7,631 bases of DNA from an uncultured Gemmatimonadota bacterium (GTDB taxonomy: Bacteria > Gemmatimonadota > Gemmatimonadetes > Gemmatimonadales > Gemmatimonadaceae): the NCBI GenBank assembly GCA_946478895.1, contig CAMLDY010000115.1, forward strand, positions 1 through 7,631, written 5' to 3'. Of this stretch, positions 1-7,631 are shown one piece after another. The notes below the pieces were generated by a model. That model ran no database searches, was not told the origin of the DNA, and worked only from the letters and a program-made list of their open reading frames with translations. The translations under genes and the position numbers were made by a program. Within the stretch, counting starts at the first letter, position 1; the number at the start of each line of letters is the position of its first letter.

Positions 1-22
1 CTAACTAGTAATTATCCTGCGT

Positions 23-73
23 GCTTATCCTGCGGAGAAGTAGCAAGTCTTGCAGGCGCTCCGCAAGATAAGC
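23..73. repeat. Imperfect inverted repeat / hairpin
   Basis: Positions 23-37 and 59-73 form a 15-bp inverted repeat with one mismatch (GCTTATCCTGCGGAG against its complement). The mismatch would be a G·U wobble in a minus-strand transcript. Nested between the arms is a small GCAA/TTGC stem at 43-53. The left arm is also partly duplicated directly: TTATCCTGCG occurs at 12-21 and 25-34, so two alternative pairings with the right arm are possible. The feature lies about 150 bases beyond the end of the minus-strand operon, in non-coding DNA. It may be a secondary transcription end or the remnant of a small repetitive element; the sequence does not decide. Confidence 0.5.
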
Positions 74-185
74 AATCCGCGAAACCGTACGCCGATCGGT
101 AACCACTTGAGAAAATGATAGTTAGCAAACGGACCACTTGGGCGTCGCAAGAGTTATCTCGCGAACGGCTCGCAGTATAACGATG

Positions 186-219
186 CGCGGAGTTGCGGTA
201 GGGTCGTAGCAACTCCGCG
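186..219 (-). terminator. Hairpin after the aguB operon, probable terminator
   Basis: CGCGGAGTTGC at 186-196 is the exact reverse complement of 209-219, giving a perfect 11-bp GC-rich stem with a 12-base loop. On the minus strand it begins 9 bases after the TAG stop (229-231) of the last operon gene, where a terminator is expected. The bases that follow on that strand (CATCGTTATA) are AT-rich but contain no run of T, so it is not a canonical intrinsic terminator. It could instead act as an RNA 3'-end stabiliser or need Rho. Confidence 0.5.
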
Positions 220-228
220 ACGGACCAT

Positions 229-501
229 CTACTCAGCGTCAGTCCGATCGGCGCTCGTGCGCGGCGCCATTTGACCGCTCCAGAGCCACGCACCTATCAA
301 TACCAACGGCGGCACGTAGAACCAGGCAAAAGTCCAGTCGCTGAGCTTCGCTGTGACCGCGATGTGCTGGTCACCCGAGGTGCCGGCCAACACCAAACCG
401 CCGAGCACCAGACCCAACGCCGCCAACACCGGCGCGCCCACCAGCCACAACAAGCACGCTACTACCACCCTGCGCGTCGACCAGCTGGCGAGCGGCTTCA
501 C
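229..501 (-). CDS. Small two-helix membrane protein, function unknown
   Basis: A 90-residue protein I do not recognise. It has a short basic N-terminus (Lys2, Arg10, Arg11) followed by a long hydrophobic stretch at about residues 12-41. A polar loop spans about 42-55 (GDQHIAVTAKLSD), and a second hydrophobic segment rich in Trp and Pro spans about 56-75. The tail is short and charged. This predicts an inner-membrane protein with two helices. The first could be read as a signal sequence, but there is no clear cleavage site or lipobox. The start is GTG at 499-501, overlapping the TGA stop of the DCC gene as GTGA, so translation is probably coupled. An upstream AGGA lies 15-18 bases before the start. 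It is the last gene of the operon, and a strong hairpin follows it. The link to the DCC protein suggests a membrane partner in thiol-redox chemistry, but that is inference from position only. Confidence 0.72.
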   Translation of the reverse strand: MKPLASWSTRRVVVACLLWLVGAPVLAALGLVLGGLVLAGTSGDQHIAVTAKLSDWTFAWFYVPPLVLIGAWLWSGQMAPRTSADRTDAE

Positions 502-989
502 CGCGCCCGGGCTTCGTCCTGAAAATCCAGATCCTGCGGCCTAAGCGCGCAGTGCTCGCCGCAACCCATCCTATAACGATTGCGCGCGAACCAGCGATAG
601 AACCTGTCGGCCAACGGTCGCACGAATGGGATCTTGAACAGCCACGAGAGCAATCGACCCTTCGGCAATACCTCGAGTAATTCCTCCAGTGCCGCCGCGG
701 CCTGCCAGGTCTTCCCGTCACGCGTGCGAATCACCTGCACCGATTCCAGATACGCCCGCGGCGGGATCCACGGGAATCGCGCCTGCACGCCCGGCGCCTG
801 CGATGGAATTATCTCGAGCTCGTGGTTACGATCCCACTTCGTGAGAAGCTTCACCATCTTCCCGCACACCTTGCAATGGCCATCATAGATCACGGTGTAC
901 GGACGGCCCGGATCGCCGATCGTCGGCGCCACGGGCGCGCCAGAATCCTCCTCACCCGCGTATGTAAACCGGACCACCGGAACACTCAC
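498..989 (-). CDS. DCC-family (DUF393) thiol-disulfide oxidoreductase-like protein
   Basis: A 163-residue protein of the DCC/DUF393 (YuxK-like) family. The family is named for its conserved Asp-x-x-Cys-x-x-Cys motif, seen here as YDGHCKVC with Asp36, Cys39 and Cys42, at the start of a thioredoxin-like fold. Family members are predicted disulfide oxidoreductases; their substrates are mostly unknown. The rest follows the family pattern: a charged KWDRNHELEIIPSQ strand region, a helix around SVQVIRTRDGKTWQAAAALEELL, and an arginine/aromatic-rich C-terminal part (YRWFARNRYRMG). About 30 N-terminal residues precede the fold, which is longer than usual, so a later start is conceivable. A second cysteine pair, CGEHC (Cys143 and Cys147), lies near the C-terminus. 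The start is GTG at 987-989, overlapping the TGA of the OsmC gene (GTGA), and its own stop overlaps the next gene the same way. Placement beside a two-cysteine OsmC protein supports a redox role. Confidence 0.87.
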   Translation of the reverse strand: MSVPVVRFTYAGEEDSGAPVAPTIGDPGRPYTVIYDGHCKVCGKMVKLLTKWDRNHELEIIPSQAPGVQARFPWIPPRAYLESVQVIRTRDGKTWQAAAALEELLEVLPKGRLLSWLFKIPFVRPLADRFYRWFARNRYRMGCGEHCALRPQDLDFQDEARAR

Positions 990-1471
990 GGCGCGCTCGT
1001 CGCCCTCGGCTGACCGTCCGCCTGCGCCGACGCAACTTCACCCGATTTCCTCATTCCACGCGCAGCAAGATCCACCGTTCGCTCGATCGCGGGCGCGACA
1101 GCATTCTCCGCATCGACCGCGATCTCGACCTGACGCGCCAGCGTCTGATGCACGCCGCACAGGTGCGCGACGCGGATCGCCCGCGTCCACAGCTCCGGCG
1201 ACAGCGACGGCCAGTCCAGCTTCACTCGCATCGACTCCACCCGATGCTGATTCTCGGCGAACTTCCAGCTGACATCGATTTTCAGATCGTCGACGGTCAT
1301 GTTCTTGTTCGCGCCCCAACTCTGCAGCACCGAAAAAGTGCATGAGCCGAGCGCGCTGCCGAGCATGTGAAACGGAGAGTAGCCGCGATCACGCGATGGA
1401 GCTTCGATTGTGAGTGGACCCGTCGCCGGCTCCAGTCTCACCGATTCCTCACCTGTCAGAGTAATCTTCAT
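986..1471 (-). CDS. OsmC/Ohr-family peroxide-type redox protein
   Basis: A 161-residue OsmC-family protein. OsmC and Ohr proteins reduce organic hydroperoxides in the cytoplasm using two cysteines; many family members have no defined substrate. The two expected cysteines are present: Cys44 in GSALGSCTFSVL, at the start of the central helix, and Cys105 in AHLCGVHQTL. The preceding segment, PSRDRGYSPFHMLGSALGSC, matches the family's usual helix entry. The start chosen is ATG at 1469-1471. A GGAGG ribosome binding site stands 9 bases before it, and homologous sequence begins there. The frame is open further upstream (to 1576), but that part lies inside agmatine deiminase and is low-complexity Arg/Glu/Ala, so it is read-through. 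The gene begins 5 bases after the aguA stop and its own stop overlaps the DCC gene. The C-terminal ~25 residues are a disordered Ala/Gly/Ser tail. The subfamily (OsmC, Ohr or YhfA-like) cannot be settled by eye. Confidence 0.88.
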   Translation of the reverse strand: MKITLTGEESVRLEPATGPLTIEAPSRDRGYSPFHMLGSALGSCTFSVLQSWGANKNMTVDDLKIDVSWKFAENQHRVESMRVKLDWPSLSPELWTRAIRVAHLCGVHQTLARQVEIAVDAENAVAPAIERTVDLAARGMRKSGEVASAQADGQPRATSAP

Positions 1472-1476
1472 CTCGA

Positions 1477-2547
1477 TCAGCCTCCGCGCTTCCGGCTCGC
1501 TCCGTTCCCGCGCGGGCGATTCGCCACGCTCGCGGGCTGCTGCTGCGTCAGACAATGCAGCGTTCCAAGCCCCCACACCAGATCCACCGCGTGAATCCCG
1601 ATCACCGCTCGCTTCGGAAACGCTTCGGCAATTGCATTCAGCGCGACGCGATCGTTGGGGTCGTTGAACGTAGGTACAAGAACGACGCCATTGGCGATAT
1701 AGAAGTTGGCATAACTGGCGGGAAGTCGCTCCCCATTCATCATGACTGGCCGCGGAAACGGAATCGTCACAACCCTTAACCGCTTCCTTTTGGAAGCCAG
1801 CTTCAGACGACGCATGTTGTCCGCCGATCTGGCGTGGTTCTCATCCATTGGATCGCGCTCGTACGCCAGAATCACGGTATCTGCCGAGCTGAACCGCGCA
1901 ATGTCGTCGATGTGCCCGTGGGTATCATCCCCGACCGCGCCCTCCCCCAACCATATAGTATCGGAAGCGCCGAGGTATTCTTCGAAGGCGGCCTCGTAAT
2001 CGGCAGCGGACATTCCTGGATTCCGCACCTGAACGTCAGTGAGGAGCCACTCTTCGGTCACCAGAATCCGGCCCACACCGTTGACCTCGATTCCGCCGCC
2101 CTCCAGCACCATCCGCGCGCCGTTGTCGGGACGTTTTGGCTCCGTCCTCGGCAATCCGGTGATGCGCTCGATCTCCAGTCCGATTAGAGCGTCCTTCTTA
2201 TAGTTGGGGTACTTGGCCCAGCCGTTGAACGCCCAGTTGAGCAGCTCGACCTCGCCGTTGGGCCTCAGCACCCCGGTCGGAGCCGAGTCGCGCAGCCAGA
2301 CGCGGTCGTTCGATACGGTGTGCAAGCGATAGGTGTCGCTCGGGACTGCGTGCGCCGTTAAAAGCGTTCGCGCATTTTCGGCGACGTCCTGATCGTGGCA
2401 AAGGATCTCCACGCGCTCGTAACCGCTCAAGGCGCGGACGATCTCCGCGTAGACCCAGGGAATCGGCGCCAGCTTGCCGGGCCAGTCGGGCTCGTGGTGC
2501 GGCCACGCAATCCACGTCGCCTCGTGCCGCTCCCATTCGGCGGGCAT
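1477..2547 (-). CDS. aguA: Agmatine deiminase
   Basis: A 356-residue agmatine deiminase of the peptidyl-arginine-deiminase superfamily (five-fold alpha/beta propeller). It hydrolyses agmatine to N-carbamoylputrescine and ammonia in the cytoplasm. Family landmarks appear in order: MPAEWERHEATWIAWPH at the N-terminus; NDRVWLRDSAPT with Arg86 and Asp87; FNGWAKY (107-113); the EGGGIE loop (149-154); GDDTHGHIDD (206-215), with His212 and Asp214 as the catalytic pair; and GTLHCLTQQQP near the end, with Cys332 as the nucleophile. All expected catalytic residues are intact, and the length is normal for the family. A basic tail (ASRKRGG) follows the core. The ATG at 2545-2547 is chosen because the family signature starts there, but no ribosome binding site is visible. 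A TTG at 2602-2604, in frame, would add 19 residues and overlap the aguB stop as TTGA. The gene follows aguB, which uses its product. Confidence 0.95.
   Translation of the reverse strand: MPAEWERHEATWIAWPHHEPDWPGKLAPIPWVYAEIVRALSGYERVEILCHDQDVAENARTLLTAHAVPSDTYRLHTVSNDRVWLRDSAPTGVLRPNGEVELLNWAFNGWAKYPNYKKDALIGLEIERITGLPRTEPKRPDNGARMVLEGGGIEVNGVGRILVTEEWLLTDVQVRNPGMSAADYEAAFEEYLGASDTIWLGEGAVGDDTHGHIDDIARFSSADTVILAYERDPMDENHARSADNMRRLKLASKRKRLRVVTIPFPRPVMMNGERLPASYANFYIANGVVLVPTFNDPNDRVALNAIAEAFPKRAVIGIHAVDLVWGLGTLHCLTQQQPASVANRPRGNGASRKRGG
1481..1485 (-). promoter_or_regulatory. Shine-Dalgarno GGAGG of the OsmC gene
   Basis: GGAGG on the minus strand, 9 bases before the ATG at 1469-1471. It lies within the last codons of aguA. 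It decides the OsmC start in favour of this ATG over the upstream open frame. Confidence 0.75.
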
Positions 2548-2600
2548 TCGACGCGTTGCGATATGTGGAACCGCGGTCGAGCCGCGCCGGGCAGAACGTG

Positions 2601-3521
2601 TCAACCGATGTAGCGATTCAAAATCGGCGCGTAGGCGTCGATGCGGCGATCGCGCAGGAACGGCCAGTTGCGGCGGGTGTTCTCGATCAGCGCGCGCTCG
2701 CACCTGGTGACGAGCACGGCGGGCTCGGTTCCGGCTTCGGCGAGAATCCGTCCGAACGGGTCGGAGATGAACGAGTGCCCGAAGAACTCGATCCCGTCGG
2801 TGCCGGGCTCGTCCTCGTGGCCGACGCGATTGGGCGACGCCACAAAAACGCCGTTTGCGATCGCATGCGCTCGCTGCGCGGTGCGCCACGCCTCCACCTG
2901 CGCCTCGCCGTGCTCCGCCTTTTCCGACGGGTGCCATCCGATCGCGGTCGGATAAAACAGAATCTCCGCGCCGAGCAGGCTGGTGATGCGCGCGGCCTCC
3001 GGGTACCACTGATCCCAGCAGATCAGAACACCGATATCGGCGTAGCGGGTCTTCCAGACGCGGAATCCGCTCGCGCCCTTGTGATCGCCGTCGTCGGCGA
3101 GGTGCGAATCGCCGGGCGTGAAGTAGAACTTCTCGTTGAAGAGCGGATCGTCGGGGATGTGCATCTTCCGATACGCCCCGAGCAGGCTGCCATCGGCATC
3201 GAGCACCGCCGCGGAATTGCGGTAAACGCCGGCCGCCTGGCGCTCGAAGATCGGTACGATGATTACCATCTCCAGCTCGGCGGCGAGCTTGCGCATCCGC
3301 TCGATCGTCGGCCCGTTCATCGGCTCGGCGAGATCGAAGCGCTCGTGTTTCTGGGATTTGCAGAAATACGGCGCGTTGAACAGCTCCTGAAGGCAGACGA
3401 TCTGCGCGCCCTTTTCCGCGGCCTCGCGGATGCGCTTTTCCGCGCGCGCGACGTTCTTATCGACGTCGTTCGTGATGGATTCCTGGACTATGCCGACGGT
3501 GAAGGAGGGCGCGCTGGTCAT
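2601..3521 (-). CDS. aguB: N-carbamoylputrescine amidase
   Basis: A 306-residue carbon-nitrogen hydrolase of the nitrilase superfamily. It converts N-carbamoylputrescine to putrescine, CO2 and ammonia. The Glu-Lys-Cys triad is complete: Glu46 in CLQELF, Lys119 in YRKMHIPDD, and Cys168 in LICWDQWYPEAAR. The last motif, together with NAPYFC near residue 50 and PLFNEKFYFTPGD after the lysine, is the pattern I associate with AguB rather than with other amidases. The C-terminus, RRNWPFLRDRRIDAYAPILNRY, also fits. The start is the ATG at 3519-3521, because family proteins begin close to the first strand (FTVGIVQ). An in-frame GTG at 3549-3551 would add ten residues; neither start has a good Shine-Dalgarno. 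It is the first gene of the operon, 53 bases before aguA (or overlapping it if the TTG start is used), and divergent from the DUF1003 gene. The substrate call rests on motifs plus adjacency to aguA. Confidence 0.94.
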   Translation of the reverse strand: MTSAPSFTVGIVQESITNDVDKNVARAEKRIREAAEKGAQIVCLQELFNAPYFCKSQKHERFDLAEPMNGPTIERMRKLAAELEMVIIVPIFERQAAGVYRNSAAVLDADGSLLGAYRKMHIPDDPLFNEKFYFTPGDSHLADDGDHKGASGFRVWKTRYADIGVLICWDQWYPEAARITSLLGAEILFYPTAIGWHPSEKAEHGEAQVEAWRTAQRAHAIANGVFVASPNRVGHEDEPGTDGIEFFGHSFISDPFGRILAEAGTEPAVLVTRCERALIENTRRNWPFLRDRRIDAYAPILNRYIG

Positions 3522-3605
3522 GCTTCGAACGTTAACGCTTTGCGCCTGCACAGGAAGTGGCCGTCGGTTTGCGTTATGTTATTGCGTCTTTTTCCCCTAG
3601 TTGAC
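3522..3605. promoter_or_regulatory. Divergent intergenic region between aguB and DUF1003
   Basis: These 84 bases separate two divergent genes and so should carry a promoter for each. No pair of good -35/-10 boxes is visible in either direction. The best -10-like hexamers overlap at 3575-3580: TATGTT on the plus strand, and TAACAT on the minus strand slightly to the right; neither has a convincing -35 at 17 bases. An 8-bp palindrome, CGTTAACG (3530-3537), lies just before aguB and could be an operator half or chance. Promoter placement is inference from gene layout. Confidence 0.35.
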
Positions 3606-4232
3606 ATGCCAGAGGAGAGCGCGACTCCGACGGTGGTTCCGACCGAACCGGTAAAGCAGGCCATTGCCCCCGAGCGACGGCTGCGCCGCAGCGCGGGAAT
3701 CAACAAGGCGTTCCGCGCCATCAAGGCGCAGCACGCGTCGAACCGCTCGCAGATGGAAGTGTGGGCCGACCGGATGATCGGCTTCGCGAGCTCGACGCCG
3801 TTCCTCGTCATCCACCTGATCATCTTCATCATCTGGATCGCGTGGAACATCCCGGCGCTCGGGCTCAAGCAGTTCGATCCGTACCCTTACGGGATGCTGA
3901 CGACGATCGTCTCGCTCGAGGCGATCTTCCTGTCGATCTTCGTCCTGATGACGCAGAGCAGGGAGTCGCGGATCGGCGAGCTGCGCGAGGAGCTGACGCT
4001 GCAGGTGAATCTCAGAATGGAGGAGGAGATCACCAAGACGCTGCATCTGGTCGCGGGCCTCTATGCGCGTCTGGGCCTGCAGCTCGCCGACGACCCCGAG
4101 CTGCGCAACATGCTGGAGCCGCTCGACCCCAAGAAGATCGAGAATGATCTCACCGAGCAGATCAGCGCGTCGTCGCCGCATTTTAAGCTGCGGAAGCGCA
4201 AAGATACTGCTCCGGAGTCGAAGACCGTCTAG
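3606..4232 (+). CDS. DUF1003 family inner-membrane protein
   Basis: A 208-residue protein of the DUF1003 family, a widespread bacterial membrane family with no established function. A polar, basic N-terminal region (residues 1-60) precedes the family core. Helix one (about 65-82) lies in STPFLVIHLIIFIIWIAWNIPAL. The diagnostic FDPYPYGML motif comes at 90-98, and helix two at about 97-116 (TIVSLEAIFLSIFVLMTQSRESR). After it comes a charged, helical cytoplasmic segment (ELREELTLQVNLRMEEEITKTLH) that could form a coiled coil, then a Lys-rich tail. The frame is open far upstream, but that part is antisense to aguB and unlike the family. ATG at 3606 is chosen; ATG at 3576 would add ten residues (MLLRLFPLVD). 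Neither has a Shine-Dalgarno, so the start is uncertain. It is transcribed alone, away from aguB and toward aconitase. Confidence 0.9.
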   Translation: MPEESATPTVVPTEPVKQAIAPERRLRRSAGINKAFRAIKAQHASNRSQMEVWADRMIGFASSTPFLVIHLIIFIIWIAWNIPALGLKQFDPYPYGMLTTIVSLEAIFLSIFVLMTQSRESRIGELREELTLQVNLRMEEEITKTLHLVAGLYARLGLQLADDPELRNMLEPLDPKKIENDLTEQISASSPHFKLRKRKDTAPESKTV

Positions 4233-4239
4233 CCTAGCT

Positions 4240-4412
4240 GGCACCCACAGTCCAAAAGGTGGCAGGTGGGAGAGGTGCAGAGAGATGCTCTGGTAGCAGT
4301 TCTTCTACTCGCCTTCTCGCTGCGTCACGCCACTATGGAATGCGCCGGATAAACTGACATCCGTGCCCTCTGACCATGTCTCCCACCTGCCACCTTTGGG
4401 ACTAGGGGTGCC
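4240..4412. repeat. 173-bp imperfect palindromic element
   Basis: The outer arms 4240-4273 and 4379-4412 are inverted copies matching at 31 of 34 positions. The inner 25 bases of each arm (4249-4273 and 4379-4403) differ at one position only. The arm core reads GGTGGCAGGTGGGAGA on the left, and its complement lies on the right. The 105-base interior pairs only in patches (GGTGCAGAG against GGTCAGAG just inside the arms). It lies between the convergent DUF1003 and aconitase genes and begins 7 bases after the DUF1003 stop. The interior is too small for a transposase. No target duplication is visible at the edges. The form suits a MITE-like or other miniature repetitive element that may now serve as a two-way transcription end. 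Confidence 0.75.
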
Positions 4413-4425
4413 GCCGAAGCACCCC
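4405..4425 (-). terminator. Hairpin just after aconitase stop
   Basis: On the minus strand a perfect 7-bp stem (GGGGTGC with GCACCCC) encloses the loop TTCGGCG. It begins 5 bases after the aconitase stop codon (4431-4433). No T-run follows, so it is only terminator-like. Its distal half (4406-4411) is also part of the right arm of the large palindrome, and could pair instead with GCACCC at 4241-4246, giving two mutually exclusive folds. Confidence 0.4.
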
Positions 4426-4430
4426 ACCCT

Positions 4431-7232
<2,802 letters not shown>

Positions 7233-7350
7233 TTTGTTTTCCGTACGTTGGCCGCGACATGCGCTGGCCGGTAGGCGCGGAGCCACTGCGGTCCGCAACG
7301 CGGAAGGCAGGCTACCTCAAATCTAATACATCTCGCCGACTCAGTCTGAT
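7233..7350 (-). promoter_or_regulatory. Leader/promoter region of aconitase
   Basis: These 118 bases lie between the aconitase start and the inner edge of the second palindrome. No gene is seen. On the minus strand an AT-rich patch (7318-7334) contains TATTAG and TAGATT, each matching 4 of 6 bases of a -10 box, but no -35 box is found at the right distance. If this is the promoter, the transcript has a leader of roughly 80 bases. No riboswitch or iron-responsive-type stem-loop is recognised. Confidence 0.3.
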
Positions 7351-7537
7351 AACTGCAACAGAACGGGCGGGAGGCGTCAGTTGGGCAGGCGACAGGCGAG
7401 CGGTAACTACCGTGGGACGTATCTCGGTCAATTCACTCCAAAGGCAACTGCGGTTCGCGCGCACCGATACGTCCCACGGTCGTAACCTGACGCCAGGCGC
7501 CTGATCCCAGACGCCTCCCGCCGGTTCAGTTGCAGTT
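7351..7537. repeat. 187-bp imperfect palindromic element
   Basis: Two nested pairs of arms share one centre. The outer arms 7351-7378 and 7510-7537 are inverted copies matching at 26 of 28 positions. The inner arms 7409-7423 and 7466-7480 (ACCGTGGGACGTATC) match perfectly over 15 bases. The segments between outer and inner arms (30 and 29 bases) pair in short blocks such as CAGGCG and GGCG. The central loop is 42 bases. There is no room for a transposase, and no target duplication shows at the edges. It sits 2 bases after the stop of the probable upstream gene and upstream of the aconitase promoter region. As RNA it would fold into one long stem. Confidence 0.78.
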
Positions 7538-7539
7538 GT

Positions 7540-7631
7540 TCACCCCGTCTTGGTCGTCGGCTCGCTCGTCGGATCGACGGTGGTCTTCCCCGGCGGCTCC
7601 CCCGCCACATCCAACCGCGTCGCCTCGATCG
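7540..7631 (-). CDS. C-terminal end of an unidentified protein (partial)
   Basis: On the minus strand the window edge opens into a frame of 29 residues (IEATRLDVAGEPPGKTTVDP and then SEPTTKTG around a Thr) ending at TGA (7540-7542). 27 of 29 codons end in G or C, as in the window's real genes, and the stop falls right at the border of the palindromic element. The tail is polar and rich in Pro and Thr, suggesting a disordered C-terminus; no family is recognisable. An overlapping plus-strand frame also has G/C-rich third positions, so the assignment is tentative. Confidence 0.42.
   Translation of the reverse strand, partial: IEATRLDVAGEPPGKTTVDPTSEPTTKTG

Noticed and set aside
1..125. Possible integron attC site (CTAAC at the left, GTTAG at the right, inner inverted repeat)
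   Set aside because: The right end reads GTTAGCA, which breaks the GTTRRRY consensus. The inner arms lie too far from the ends for attC, their centre does not coincide with that of the outer pair, and no cassette or integrase is seen.
1472..1576. N-terminal extension of the OsmC protein by 35 residues
   Set aside because: It lies inside aguA codons, is low-complexity, and a GGAGG site is placed correctly for the ATG at 1469-1471.
2572..2586. Small hairpin (CGCGG/CCGCG) between aguB and aguA
   Set aside because: A stem of only 5 GC pairs is expected by chance in this base composition and lacks a T-run; it is not a credible terminator or attenuator.
2556..3605. Plus-strand open frame running into the DUF1003 gene, which could be read as a 558-residue protein
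   Set aside because: This part is antisense to the intact, motif-complete aguB gene. Its translation is Arg/Ala-rich without family features; only the portion from about 3606 matches DUF1003.
7233..7298. 22-residue N-terminal extension of aconitase
   Set aside because: The added residues do not resemble AcnA N-termini, and the sequence from MTHPNSFGSRSTL does.

Overview
The window reads as ordinary chromosomal sequence from a high-GC, Gram-negative-type bacterium. Coding regions have strong G/C bias at third codon positions, and the short intergenic stretches are visibly more AT-rich. No 16S rRNA, tRNA or taxon-specific gene is present, so the phylum cannot be fixed. The style (a long AcnA-type aconitase, bacterial AguA/AguB, DUF1003) would fit environmental phyla such as Gemmatimonadota or Acidobacteriota, but that is only a guess.

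Layout. Positions 1-228 hold no gene but contain two hairpins. Positions 229-3521 (minus strand) hold a tightly packed five-gene operon. In transcription order it encodes N-carbamoylputrescine amidase (aguB), agmatine deiminase (aguA), an OsmC-family protein, a DCC (DUF393) thiol-disulfide protein and a 90-residue two-helix membrane protein. Junctions are a 53-base gap (or a possible TTGA overlap), a 5-base gap with a GGAGG ribosome binding site, and two GTGA overlaps. An 84-bp divergent region separates it from a DUF1003 membrane protein on the plus strand (3606-4232). That gene converges on a complete AcnA-type aconitase (minus strand, 4431-7232). The last ~90 bases probably hold the 3' end of another minus-strand gene.

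How the genes work together. AguA and AguB carry out consecutive steps: agmatine to N-carbamoylputrescine, then to putrescine, CO2 and ammonia. The arginine decarboxylase that would make agmatine is not in the window. The downstream part of the operon is a thiol-redox group (an OsmC two-cysteine protein and a DCC protein) plus a small membrane protein, so the operon may couple polyamine synthesis with oxidative-stress handling. Aconitase is the TCA-cycle enzyme.

Most unusual features. The aconitase gene is bracketed by two long, imperfect palindromes, at 4240-4412 (173 bp) and 7351-7537 (187 bp). Each has highly matched outer arms and a poorly matched interior, as expected of miniature repetitive elements. 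Their sequences differ, but both left arms carry GGYGGGAG in the same orientation. No clearly new multi-gene system is visible; these palindromes and the operon composition are the items most worth following up.
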